A stretch of DNA of 64,000 nt from Volvox africanus (lineage: Eukaryota > Chlorophyta > Chlorophyceae > Chlamydomonadales > Volvocaceae), in NCBI GenBank assembly GCA_030268105.1, contig BSDZ01000008.1:1426001-1490000 (forward strand), read 5' to 3'. Under the pieces are notes generated by a model. It saw only the letters and a program-made list of their open reading frames with translations, was not told the origin of the DNA and made no database searches. Positions 20,453 to 30,500 of the stretch are shown here, piece by piece; positions within the stretch are counted from its first letter, which is position 1; each line of letters begins with the position of its first letter. The position numbers and the translations under genes are program-made.

Positions 20453-21920
20453 ATGGATACAAGACCCACATCAGCGCGACCCACATCGTCCTCACACGAT
20501 CCCGACTCCGCATGCGTGGAGCGTGAGCCAGTCACCCACGGACCCACAACAGTGGCGTCTTACGCAAGGGCATTGGCGCAGCAACCCCCTAGCCGCCGGG
20601 GCCTGTCTGGAGGCCGGCCGCTACACTCCCGCGGGATGGCATCGACCGGAGTCCCAACAGCCTCGGGGGGATCCATCTCTTTTCGGCGCCCTGGCTCTGA
20701 CACGGAGGCCTCGCCCAGCCCACACCTGGACGGCCCGCCGGCGCACCTTTTTCTCTCGGGGCTGCGGGTAGCTGGCATCCCCGGTAGCCGTGCCCCCTCC
20801 TCGGGCAGATCCGTCTCTCCCGTGCTCTCCGAAAGTGGGTGGCGTGGCGCGGCTGCGAGCGCTGGTCGGGCCCCAGGGGCCACCTTCCCCCCCCCCCGGG
20901 GGGGCCGACCACGCTGTTGCCGCGGCTGGTCATGGCAGCGGTGGCGGTGAGGGCGCGGAAGCGGCGCTCGGCGGCGCGCCAGCTGGCGCGCCAGCGGCCA
21001 TGGGCCCGCATTTGCCCGCGGCTGCTGACCCAGACACGCCTACGGCCGCTACACCAACGGCTGCCGCGCCGGCTTCGGCACGCGAGCATACGTAGCCGCC
21101 TGACCCAGGCGGCGGCAATGCCAGGAGCCCACGCGGCGCTGGCGCCCCGGGCTGGGACCCGTGGGGCGGTTTCTGGGGTGCTCTCCCTACGGAGCACCCC
21201 GCCTAGGAGTACGACGGGCGCCGAGGCCGCCGTTTTGTGCCATTGGGCGGTGGAGATGATGGACTGCTAACGCCCGCGTTGGGAGATGGACCGGGGAGGT
21301 CAGGGCCACCAACGCTCACTTGGGCAAGGTGCTGCGCATCGAGCGGGTGGGGCCCATGGGGGTTGTGATTCTGGTGGGGAAGCATGGGGAGCGGATGAGG
21401 AGGAGCATAGAGCAGTTGAGGCCGTGCCACCTCGTTGACATCGACCCGATAGTGGACCCGTGGCTGCAGCGGCCGTTGGTGGATCTTGCTTGCGAGGTCT
21501 GCCACTCACCGCACGATGAGGCGCACATGCTGCTGTGTGACGCATGCGGGACGGGTTGGCACCTCCAGTGCCTCTCCCCGCCGCTTGGCGGTGTGGCGCC
21601 CGGCCAGTGGGTCTGCCCGGAGTGCGTCGGGCTCAAGCGTGAAGCCCCAACAGGGCCAGAGATGGCCCTGCCGGAGGCGGAGGCGGTTCTCTTCCCCAAC
21701 ACCGCCACACGGCGTCGGGATGCAAAGGCCGCCGCCCTCAATGGGAAGCAAGTCAAGCGTGTCGTGCATGCGAGCCAGGGCAGGCGACGGCAGAAGGTGG
21801 TGACGTGGGATACGTTGCGTTTTCGTGGCGCGGCCACACTACTTCTTTGTAGAGTGGGACGGTGGGTCGGCCGAGCAGGTTAATCTCACTGTTGCCAAGC
21901 GCCTGATCGTGGCTGGATGA
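20453..21920 (+). pseudogene. Retroelement remnant: integrase C-terminal segment fused to a PHD finger, frameshifted
   Basis: From about 21258 the frame reads WTGEVRATNAHLGKVLRIER then GPMGVVILVGKHGERMRRSI, which resembles the SH3-like C-terminus of Ty3/gypsy-type integrases. It is followed by a PHD finger at 21494-21625: CEVC, CDACGTGWHLQC and WVCPEC supply the Cys4-His-Cys3 ligands. The frame then shifts near 21815-21840. The expected tail HYFFVEWDGGSAEQVNLTVA continues in the next phase and stops at 21918-21920. Upstream, 20453-20950 is a separate open frame (starting MDTRPTSARPTSSS) that could be a gag-like N-terminus, with the whole protease/RT/RNase H middle missing. PHD tails are known in volvocine retroelements. 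I regard this as a deleted, non-functional copy. Confidence 0.6.
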
Positions 21921-22470
21921 GGTGAGGCTAGGATCTGTGGGGGAAGAATTTAGTAGGCCGGAGGTGCCTCACGACGGGGGCTCTGGCGTTGACGGAGCTA
22001 GGGTTGTGGACCCTGGGCCGACGCCTTGGGGGTCGCAGAGTTGCAAGCCTTGATGACGGGATTTTGTTAGGGTGGTCCCTGCGATGGGGTGCCGTCCTCG
22101 GTTGGGGGCGCCGTTGGAGGCGGCTTCAGTTCCCTGGTGCCCCAAGATGGGTACCCAGCGGAGGGCTGGATTTCTGACAACAGCTCAAGGGTGCACGATG
22201 TACCCTCTCTGGGCGGGTGTGTAGTGCCAGTTAGGTTGCCATCGGCTCTGATTTAGGTGCAGTGGTCTTCCGATAGTCGAAGGGTTGTACAAGGCCCCTG
22301 GGCAAATTGGAGACACCAGAGCAAAAAGGATTCCGATGGTCATGCTTTGTGGTTTGCTGTGGAGCTCGTTCCGCTAGGAGCCTATACTGTAGTGTCAGTG
22401 TCGCAGAGAAGAGTGAGGTTGTGGTGATGGGCGATTGTCGTCTGTCCAGTGAGTGGCGCGCCGTCAGTCA

Positions 22471-22520
22471 GTGGTTTATCCCTAGTTAAGAGCACGTGGT
22501 TTATCCCTAGTTAAGAGCAC
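22471..22520 (+). repeat. Tandem pair of a 25-bp repeat
   Basis: GTGGTTTATCCCTAGTTAAG plus AGCAC occurs twice head to tail without mismatch. Confidence 0.95.
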
Positions 22521-23484
22521 GCATCCACTTCGTTTTCATGTCGAGGATTAGGCAGGACACGCCAGCCAGAACAAGCACGGAGCTGGCTCTCAGGAGACCC
22601 CATGCGCATGGATATTGCCGTCACCTCCCTTGCCAGTTTCACTAGCTGCATTCAGGGGGGGTAGTCCACACCCCCAATGTTGTGGACGCAGCGATGCCGC
22701 TGCACATGACAGCTGTCATGCACCGTTGACGGTGTGACAATTCTGGTGAAAGAGCGGTAAGGAAACGACAGTTGCGACAGCTGCTGACTCGCGTGAGTGA
22801 CAGCTGGCCGTTGATGGATCCACCAGCCGTACGTTTGGCGATCTCTTGCCGATACCTAAGGTGAAGGCTTCCCGCTGAAGCACTTCGCCTGGTCGATATA
22901 GATTGTTCGGAATTGAGCTATTGTAACGATATTGTACAGACTCTTACAGTGGCTCACATTCCGCGCATATGCCCAGGCCTCCAATAGATCAGTCTATTAC
23001 TGGCGCTATCAGGACTGATCACCCTGATTAGCTGCCAATAGAGTTCCACGACGGAGCTCTTGGAGGAGTAGGTGACTGCACGGGGGTTCCCATCAGGAAC
23101 AAGTAGTGCAATCTCGCCTCAGGACCGGGCTGTGAGGCCTGTGTCTAGTGTAGTTGCCCGAGCTACAGCTAGTGCACTGCTGCGCCAGCCTCACATACAC
23201 CTACTGAGTCCACAACCCCAGTGTCATGGACGCAGTGATGCTGCTCGCTGCACATGACAGGGGGTGGTACTGGAGACAGTGAATAGAAGGCGTTGGAGGG
23301 ATTCTTGGTGAAGGCAGTTGTTGTATTATGTTACTAGCCTTAGCTACTCGCTAAGCAAGTAGTCGCTTGACTACACCCTCTATGCCTAAGTGGCTAGTGG
23401 CTATGTGTTGCATGCCCTAATGCACAACCATGACCCTGTCACAGGTCAACTCGCTTGAGTTGGATCTCGCCAGTTGATCATATG
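22521..23484. other. Non-coding stretch with a diverged direct repeat
   Basis: No gene recognised. About 60 bp at 22661-22712 (GTCCACACCCCCAATGTTGT, GGACGCAGCGATG, TGCACATGACAG) recurs at about 23208-23262 with substitutions. This suggests a duplicated element end or satellite-like unit. Confidence 0.5.
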
Positions 23485-23850
23485 TGTGTGGGATAGGGGG
23501 ACTTTGCTTCACCCGTGGCCACTACCTGGCAGTCTTCCCCTGTATTTTGGGACACCCTTATCCGTTCATCCATGTTGACTTTTGTTGTATCTCTGTGTTA
23601 ATATTCACCAAAGGTTTTAGGCCTGATAGGAAGATGTCCAGTTTCCTGACCATCCTGGATATTAGCCTTAGATACCCCAGGATACTACAACTTCCCCTAA
23701 ATCAATCTTCCCAGGCTCAGCACCCACCACCAGCATCCAGTGGAATCTGCCGGATCAAAGGCAGCCTCAACTCCACTCCTAGTCACTATAACCAAGGTCC
23801 TCACTGTCCATCAACATGGGGGATACATCCACCCTCAATCAGTTGCGAGA
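23485..23850 (-). repeat. 345-bp dispersed repeat interrupted by a nested MITE
   Basis: 23485-23581 and 23691-23850 together align with the reverse complement of 6693-7039 (GGGGACTTTGCTTCACCCGT, CAGCACCCACCACCAGCATC). The 105-bp element is inserted after ...CATGTTGACTT. Comparison with the uninterrupted copy at 43540 fixes the insertion point. Confidence 0.8.
23582..23690 (+). mobile_element. 105-bp MITE-like element inserted in the 345-bp repeat
   Basis: Ends are TTGTTGTATC and GATACTACAA, a 10-bp terminal inverted repeat with one mismatch (TTGTWGTATC). CTT flanks both sides, which is the expected 3-bp target duplication given the empty-site sequence at 43600-43620. There is no coding capacity. 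A 3-bp duplication is used by PIF/Harbinger and CACTA transposases; the source transposase is not identifiable here. Confidence 0.75.
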
Positions 23851-24583
23851 TTTTTATCCCGTCCTCAGTCATGATCGATCCTGAAACTTCCTGATCAAAT
23901 GCAATAAACATCCATGTACTTTCTTCCTTTGAGATTGCAACTCTATATGGTGGCTTGCCAAATCAAGCATGGGGTAACTATGGCCTAACTTTCCTATCAG
24001 TCGGGAGTTATCACTACCACCAGTTTGGGAGTGACAACAGCAGTGGAGATGTTGGAGATGGCCGATTGGCAGAGAGCCAGCCATTTCCTGTGATGTTGAC
24101 AATAATGGAGGCGACCGCTGTGAGCTGCTTTCCTGCTTTCATTGGAGTCCTTTCTCGTTGGCTGTTAAGGTATCAACATTCTGATATATAAATTATACGT
24201 TTCCGTATATGATAAATGATACAATTTTATACATTTCCGTTCGGGGTATTTACACATGTTGTACAATTCAGTTTGTGGAATCTAGGACATTTTTACTAGC
24301 TTGATGCATCCTGGAGTTTCTAGCTAGGGGTTAATATCTAGGATAGCCAGTTACCTGGACATGTATGCCCTTATTGGGGACAAAACACCACACATGTTTT
24401 TTGTTGTATCCCTCTTCGCTGCTCATGCACTTATCTGCATGTCTAAATGTGCCAAGTGCCGAATGCTCGCAAGACAGACCAAAGCATTCGGACGCGATCT
24501 CAGGGGCAGTGGAAGTCTTCAGAGTGATTATAGCTTGTAATTATTCTTTAAGTGTATTTTTTAGATAAATATTTATGGCTTTC
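23851..24583. other. No gene seen
   Basis: Moderately AT-rich sequence without supported frames, splice structure or recognised repeats. Composition drops further in GC towards 24600. Confidence 0.5.
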
Positions 24584-24804
24584 TAGTAAATGTCATCGGT
24601 TTTTAAGAGAATAAGCCCTACATATTTCTTGAGTTTAAACGTTAAATATAATACTCTATCAAGCATATAAGCATATAGAGTATTATTGGTTATGTTCCAA
24701 ACATTAACTGAAAACCTTACTAAATGTTTTTTAACAACCATTAAACCGGAAGTATTTTTATCTAACCTATGAACAATACCTGGTCTAATTTCTCCCCCTT
24801 CTTA
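24584..24804 (-). pseudogene. AT-rich fragment resembling a bacterial RluA/RluD pseudouridine synthase
   Basis: On the minus strand, 24801 to 24715 translates as EGGEIRPGIVHRLDKNTSGL then MVVKKHLVR. The G[IV]VHRLDK-TSGLxVV segment is the diagnostic motif of the RluA-family rRNA/tRNA pseudouridine synthases and contains the catalytic Asp. A TAA (24804-24802) interrupts the frame just upstream, and the downstream 40 residues no longer resemble the family. Codons are strongly A/T-biased (AAA, TTA, ATT, AGA), unlike every other gene in the window. This suggests a fragment of DNA from a low-GC bacterium. It is a dead fragment: only a small part of the usual 220-320 residues is present. Confidence 0.55.
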
Positions 24805-24999
24805 TTTATCCCTTTTAAGCTGCTATTTCAGAACCAAGGAGTTCCTTTATTGCTTTTACGGCACTAGATTCTATGCTTTGTTCCTTTTAGAGAATTACAA
24901 ATTTTATAAATTTTACTTTTTTTGTAATGTTTGTGGTATTTTTGAAACAATTGTTGAGTAATATCTTTTGTGTGTGTTGTATATGGTACCCACGAAGGG

Positions 25000-26293
25000 T
25001 GGTATCAAAAGATACCGGTTGTTGTGCCAGAGCCCGATTAAGTAGAGCCGCCGACTAGGTCGTACTTGAGAGACCATAAGGCCTCGAACCGGGCGTGACC
25101 TTCAGAAGTCACCACTACAACCGGAGATTCAGTGAACCAGGAACCAGATGTTCCACCATTTACCATTCAGGCGGTAAATGGCCCATTCCATACAGGTTAT
25201 GGAGTAACCGACAGGTTCGGATGTTTCAGGAAGTCGGTTAGTATTGGTCGTCGACAGCCGAGACCAAATCCACAAATCGAATGCCAGATGGAAACATGAA
25301 ACAGTTAATATGATAATTAAATATATTATATTATAAAATAATAAACAGATAATTATTATATCTTAATGAATTACCGAAATGCATTAAGGATACAACAACA
25401 AGCGAGCTGCCACTATGCCTCCAGCCATAAGGACACTCCAAAGTCCGGGCAAGCAATAGATCGTTACAAACAGCTAAAGAAGCATGTCAGCTTCGGGGAA
25501 TAAATAGCGACTTGGTGAAGGATCGTACATAAGACCCTTCACATTTGAAAATCAGCCGCAGTACGTTCCTGACAATACGTTCAACCATTGAACACATGAA
25601 GAAGTCTGACCGAATATCACAACAGGAGTGCATTGCATTCGGCTATCAGAACCAACACCAGGCGATCATCATCTAACGGGCTATTAATGCTCAGACTTGG
25701 CTTGGGCCAATCTCAACGTAATATAGCTCAAATATGATGATATTGAAGATAATCCAATTAAAGCTTGGTAAAAAGCTTAAGCTACTCAGCAGTCCTTGCA
25801 CATCTTAAACTCGTGATAACGATACACAGGACATCTCTCACCAGATTGTGGATCCGCAAGTGTGGCAAACCCTAGCGGCATATCACAGATATTCGCATAC
25901 ATTATATTCGCATACAGTATTATCAAGCCTTTATGCAATACGAATGGCCGAATGTCAATATTCAGTTGCCGATTAACCACTGAGGATGTCACACTTCTCA
26001 CACTTATGCGTCGATCATGTGAGTGCTGTGGTAATAATATGGCAAATATTATTACTTAACAGTTCATGACAATTAAACGACATTCCTTGGGTCGAGCCAA
26101 ATGTTGATTGGTTGGCGCATTATTGAAACAGTTGGCAACACAACACAAAGAATCCCACTTGCATGGATTCCGAAATGCATAACTAGCTAAATATATTCAA
26201 ATAGCAATGCATTAATTACGTTTGCTTATCATCTTGTTAGGTTGCATCGACCAACACATCAACGATAATCAAACCGTTATATAATAATTATCC
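25000..26293 (-). repeat. Probable 3' LTR of a Ty3/gypsy chromovirus
   Basis: Lies directly downstream (minus sense) of the integrase/chromodomain frame and a purine tract (CGGGAGGGGGGATA on the minus strand, near 26291-26304), where a 3' LTR should begin. It ends at TGGTATCAAAAGATACC (plus strand 25000-25016), the same terminus as at 5459-5475. Sequence blocks are shared with 4187-4870. It is about 1.29 kb long. No reading frame is meaningful here. Confidence 0.65.
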
Positions 26294-26334
26294 CCCCTCC
26301 CGTACGCAGCGTGATGCAGCATCAACCGCAGGGA

Positions 26335-26960
26335 TCATTGAGATTGAGTGGCACGCAGACAAGCCTCTTCTAAGACGGGCTTCATGTCGGGTGAGAAATT
26401 GCACGCCGGTTCCCAAGAGTTATGATCGCTAGAATGCCCAGTCCATTTAACCAAGTATTCATGCACCGTGCGCTTGCTTCTGTGCTTACCCACACGATGA
26501 GTGCAATAGTCCAGCACAAGCTCCACATCATACACCTTCTGCTTTCCTGTGATCCAGGTTTCAGGACCCGGTCCTACCGCTGCAGGGGTGTTAGTGGTAT
26601 TGGTGACGGGCTCAGTGCCACAGTAGGGACGGATCAGCAACACATGAAATGTAGGGTGAATGTTCATGTCAGTGGGCAAAGCAAGCTCCACAGCTGCATT
26701 CCCAACCATGCGCACAACGGGGTACAGTCCAATCCAACGGGGTAAAAGCTTCTGGGACCCCTCGGCAACCGAGTGTAGATTTTTAGTACTCAGCAAAACC
26801 ATCTGTCCTCTCAAAAAAGTCACATCCCGTTTGGACTTATTATAGTAATCCGTTGTTCATTGCTGCGCCGCATCCAAACATGACTTCACGTCTGTCATTC
26901 GGGAATAGGAGGACTTGGCAAAGGTCTTAGCCGCTTTCACCTTTAGCTCACACCACATGA
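26335..26960 (-). pseudogene. Chromovirus pol remnant: integrase C-terminus plus chromodomain
   Basis: Minus-strand reading gives VKSCLDAAQQ, then a TGA at 26859-26857, then TTDYYNKSKRDVTFLRGQMV and VLLSTKNLH, the linker typical of gypsy integrases. This continues into PRWIGLYPVVRMVGNAAVEL and HPTFHVLLIRPY. The C-terminal 60 residues form a chromodomain: YDVELVLDYCTHRVG, HEYLVKWTGHSSDHNSWEP. The TGA replaces what is usually Arg, consistent with CGA-to-TGA deamination. Upstream of about 26960 I cannot follow RT or RNase H, so most of pol is deleted. Chromodomains direct integration to modified histones in this clade. Confidence 0.8.
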
Positions 26961-27475
26961 GCTCTATGGCTATCTAAGTTGTATGATGATTTGAAGATTG
27001 GTGTATCTTCTGTCGTGATTAGGTTGACTCCCAGGGGCGATAGATCTCAGCAACAATCCCGTGACATCACAGCGGTCCAAGCATATGGATGTGATGCATT
27101 ATCTGGTCAGGGAGCGGGTCGCCAGCGGTGAGGTTTTTGGGTGAATGGATGTCGGCGTCCATCTAGCAGGGAGAAGCAGGCAGGACTCCGCCAAAGTTAG
27201 AGGCCGCTGCTGATGAGATATACCACCCCACCCTGTAAACATTGACAGAAAGCAAGAAGTGAGGTACCTTGGACATAATATTCTGGATTGCCATGCCAGT
27301 ACCACACCTTCTGCATGGTAACCTGAGCATCGGTATCTTGGAAGTGTTTGTCGCATCTCTCTTTCAACCCAGCTGTCCACCGTCGCTGATCCAGATCCTC
27401 TCGAAGCACTATCACGGCCAAGCTTCCAGGCATGCAGCTCTGTGAAATGGACAATGATACACCTATCCAACAAAG
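26961..27475. other. No supported gene
   Basis: Two overlapping minus-strand frames exist, but neither shows a domain or splice logic. The sequence may be decayed retroelement, but I could not place it. Confidence 0.4.
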
Positions 27476-27513
27476 AACGGGCGCGACAAGTCTACTGACT
27501 TGTTGCGCCCGTT
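27476..27513. repeat. 17-bp hairpin
   Basis: AACGGGCGCGACAAGTC and GACTTGTTGCGCCCGTT pair with a 4-nt TACT loop and a single G/A position (a G-U pair in one RNA orientation). It lies just beyond two TGTAA signals (27532-27536 and 27515-27519, minus strand) that follow the stop of the TTI2-like gene. It could be a 3'-end structure or the footprint of an element. Confidence 0.8.
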
Positions 27514-27591
27514 GTTACATATATACAGCTTTTACATCGTCTTGCATGTCCTAAACAGGCATGCAACCAGTAACCCTAGGTAACACTAAGG

Positions 27592-30500
27592 CTACGCTGC
27601 TGGCCCGCATTCCATGCTCTGCAACAGCCGTTGCAGCAACCGGTGGTGCAGCCGTTCCGCCCCTGCAGGTAACTCAACTTCCGCCAGCTCAAGCCCCAGG
27701 ACCTGCTCCCGCGCACACGCCAGCAGCAACCCACACACTTCGAGCGCCATTCCCTCCTCCTCCCCTCCTCCTCCCTCTCCCTCTCCCTCTCCCTGATTCC
27801 GCCTGGCCATCCCACAGGCGCCTCGTGTTTCCCCTTCCAATTGTGCCTCGCTGCCCCGGCTCCCGCTGGGCTCGGAACCCTCCCCGCCATGCCGTATATC
27901 TTCCCATAACCTCTCCCCTCTAATAGGCCCCGTTCCAGTCTCCCCTGGGGCCACGCGCATCAGCACCACAAGCATGTGCCGCCACAGCACTCCAGCGTGC
28001 GCCGCCACGCGCGGCCATGTCGCACGCAGTACTGTGGCAAGCAGCTGTAGCGCCGCCGCCCGGGTGCGTGCGTCGTGCGCATGCAGCCAATCCAGCAGGA
28101 GGGGCATAAGCCGGCAGGTATAGCGCAAGGAGGTAAGGCCCAAGCCAGCCAGCAGGTGGCCGAAGGCTGGCATGAAGGTGAGGCGCCGCACAGGCACGTG
28201 GGCCTGTCGCTCTATCTCAGTGAGCAGATCAGATGTCAGCCGGTGATATCCCACGGCCCGCGGGTCCTTGCCCTGGGGATTTGGAAAGGCAAAACACATA
28301 TACGCACACACACACACACAGGTACACAAAAGCAGACACGTACATCAATTCGTACATCACAGGGAAAAAGGTTAAGCGGTTTAAAACAGCCATCTCGGAA
28401 GCGCCAGCTTTCTTCCCGTACCTCAATGCGCCGGACGATTGCCACAGCTGCAGGACACGCCAGTGGCCAGATGACCTCCTGGCACCCCACCACCAGCCTC
28501 CTCGCTTGCTCGATCAGCAACTCCCTTTGCCAAGTCAAATCTGCGATAGGTGGGGGCGAGTTAGTCCTTAGAAGGTCGTGAGAAGTCCGTAGAAGCAGGA
28601 AGAGCTCGCCGGATTGGGAAGGAATACCGGTATGCGCGCTAAAACACACATACACACGCACACATACACGAGCATGCGCATTTTCACCAGGCCTTATATC
28701 CCTAGGGGCCTTCCGAATAGACCCACCCACCCCCGACACCCCACACCCCACAACCCACCCGCCGCAAGGCATTCCGCCGCGGCAGTATGCAATGCTGCCA
28801 CGCCGTACTGCACCACCCCTGGAGCGGGGTCATCACAGCATGCCAGTACGGCAGGCAACGAGGTCCTCAGCGCCTCCCCCACAAAGGGGTGGCGGCTCCG
28901 CAACAGAAGCCAGGCCAAGCGGCGGCCCGCCACAGCACGTGTGAACGTATCTGTACGGCAAATAGGACGGTGACAATAGTGCACTCATAACACACACATC
29001 GACAAGGGGAGAGAAGGGCAGCAATAATCAGAGACACAGGATGTTCTTGAACGAGGTAGTCGGCTTTATCACGGCACCTTGCAGGATTCCTTGTGTCCGT
29101 TGGCAATATCCTTGAGCCTCGTATCCTTTCAATGAAGAATACCATTGTGGATGTAAAATGTACTGATCAAAAAAGGAGGATATTTATCTTGATATTCGCT
29201 CCGGAACCAGCTCCGCCTTCCAGATTCGTGGCCCCACCTTACAGTGCAACAACAGATGCCTTATTTGGCTGCTGACATGAAGCCTACGTGCACAATGTGG
29301 GTAGCGCCATAGCGTTCTTTTTGTAGGCGTGTTCTGTTTCACATTCTCATCACTGCATACGGCGTCTGCACCTCCATATCGACGAGTAGCAACCGCCCCT
29401 CTCAAGCATGACCTGGTAGGCGTCCGAAAGGGACAGGCCCGCTCTAAATTTCACTATTTCGCCGGACCTGGTCCAGTGTACGGTCGTATAGGGCCCTCCT
29501 CCAGGCTTTGCACGTGTCGTTGCACGACAATCGGTCGGATGCGCTCCCGTAACAGCACCGGCAAACAGGCTGCTAACGTATCCTGCTCCGAAACCAGGTC
29601 CGCGGGCATCAATGCGAGCGACGCTGCGCCTGCCGCGGCGGCGGCAGTGCCACGCAGTATGCGAGAAGGTGCCGGCTGAGGATGCACCCGGCGGTGGAGC
29701 GCCGCTAAAAGTGCCTCGGCGGTAGTGCCGACGCCGTCACTGACGCCCGCCCACGGCGTGAACAAGTCTGTTGGCGGCATCGGCAATCCGGAATCCGCAA
29801 CCGTGGCTGCGGCCGCCGACCGTACCGGTGCGTACGTAGCGCACAATAACACCAGCTCCGGAACCAGCGCTTGCTGCTGCTGGCGCCACTCGCTGACAAC
29901 CCGTCGTGCCAGTTCTCGGGAAGCGCCGGGACTGCCATTGCCGTCACTGCTACTGCTGTCAGGAAGTTCCTCAATTATGACCTGGCAGGGCGCAATGTGG
30001 GCGATCGGGGTAGGGAAAAGAAACGCGGGAATAGGGATCACTGATCTTCAAGAGTAAACCCCATTATGCCATTACGGCATCCGACACCGTACCCACATTG
30101 GGCTTACGCCGGCTCCCGGATTGAGAATGCGAAGGGGCGCCGCCGGCCGCATCCAGGTTTTCTTGCCCCCGCCCGCCTCCTCCTCCTATCACTTCCAAGG
30201 GAATCCCGCTCCCTGAGATGTAAAAGTACGGCAGACGCGGGGCCGTCAGCTGCGATGGAATCTGCAAGTTTAGTGCACTCTGTGTCAGTATAAACGAATA
30301 AAACCAAGCGTACGAACGAGCCCAAAAATGGGAAACAATGCTCTCTCACCAACGGAAGCATGAGTAGAAGGACCTCTAGCATCATGCGCAGCATAAGCGC
30401 CACCCTCAACTTCCTTCTTTGTGTCGTCACCGCCGCCACTGCCGGTACCGTCGTACTGGGCAACCACTGACGCCACCACGAGGGGCGCCGGGAGTGCCGC

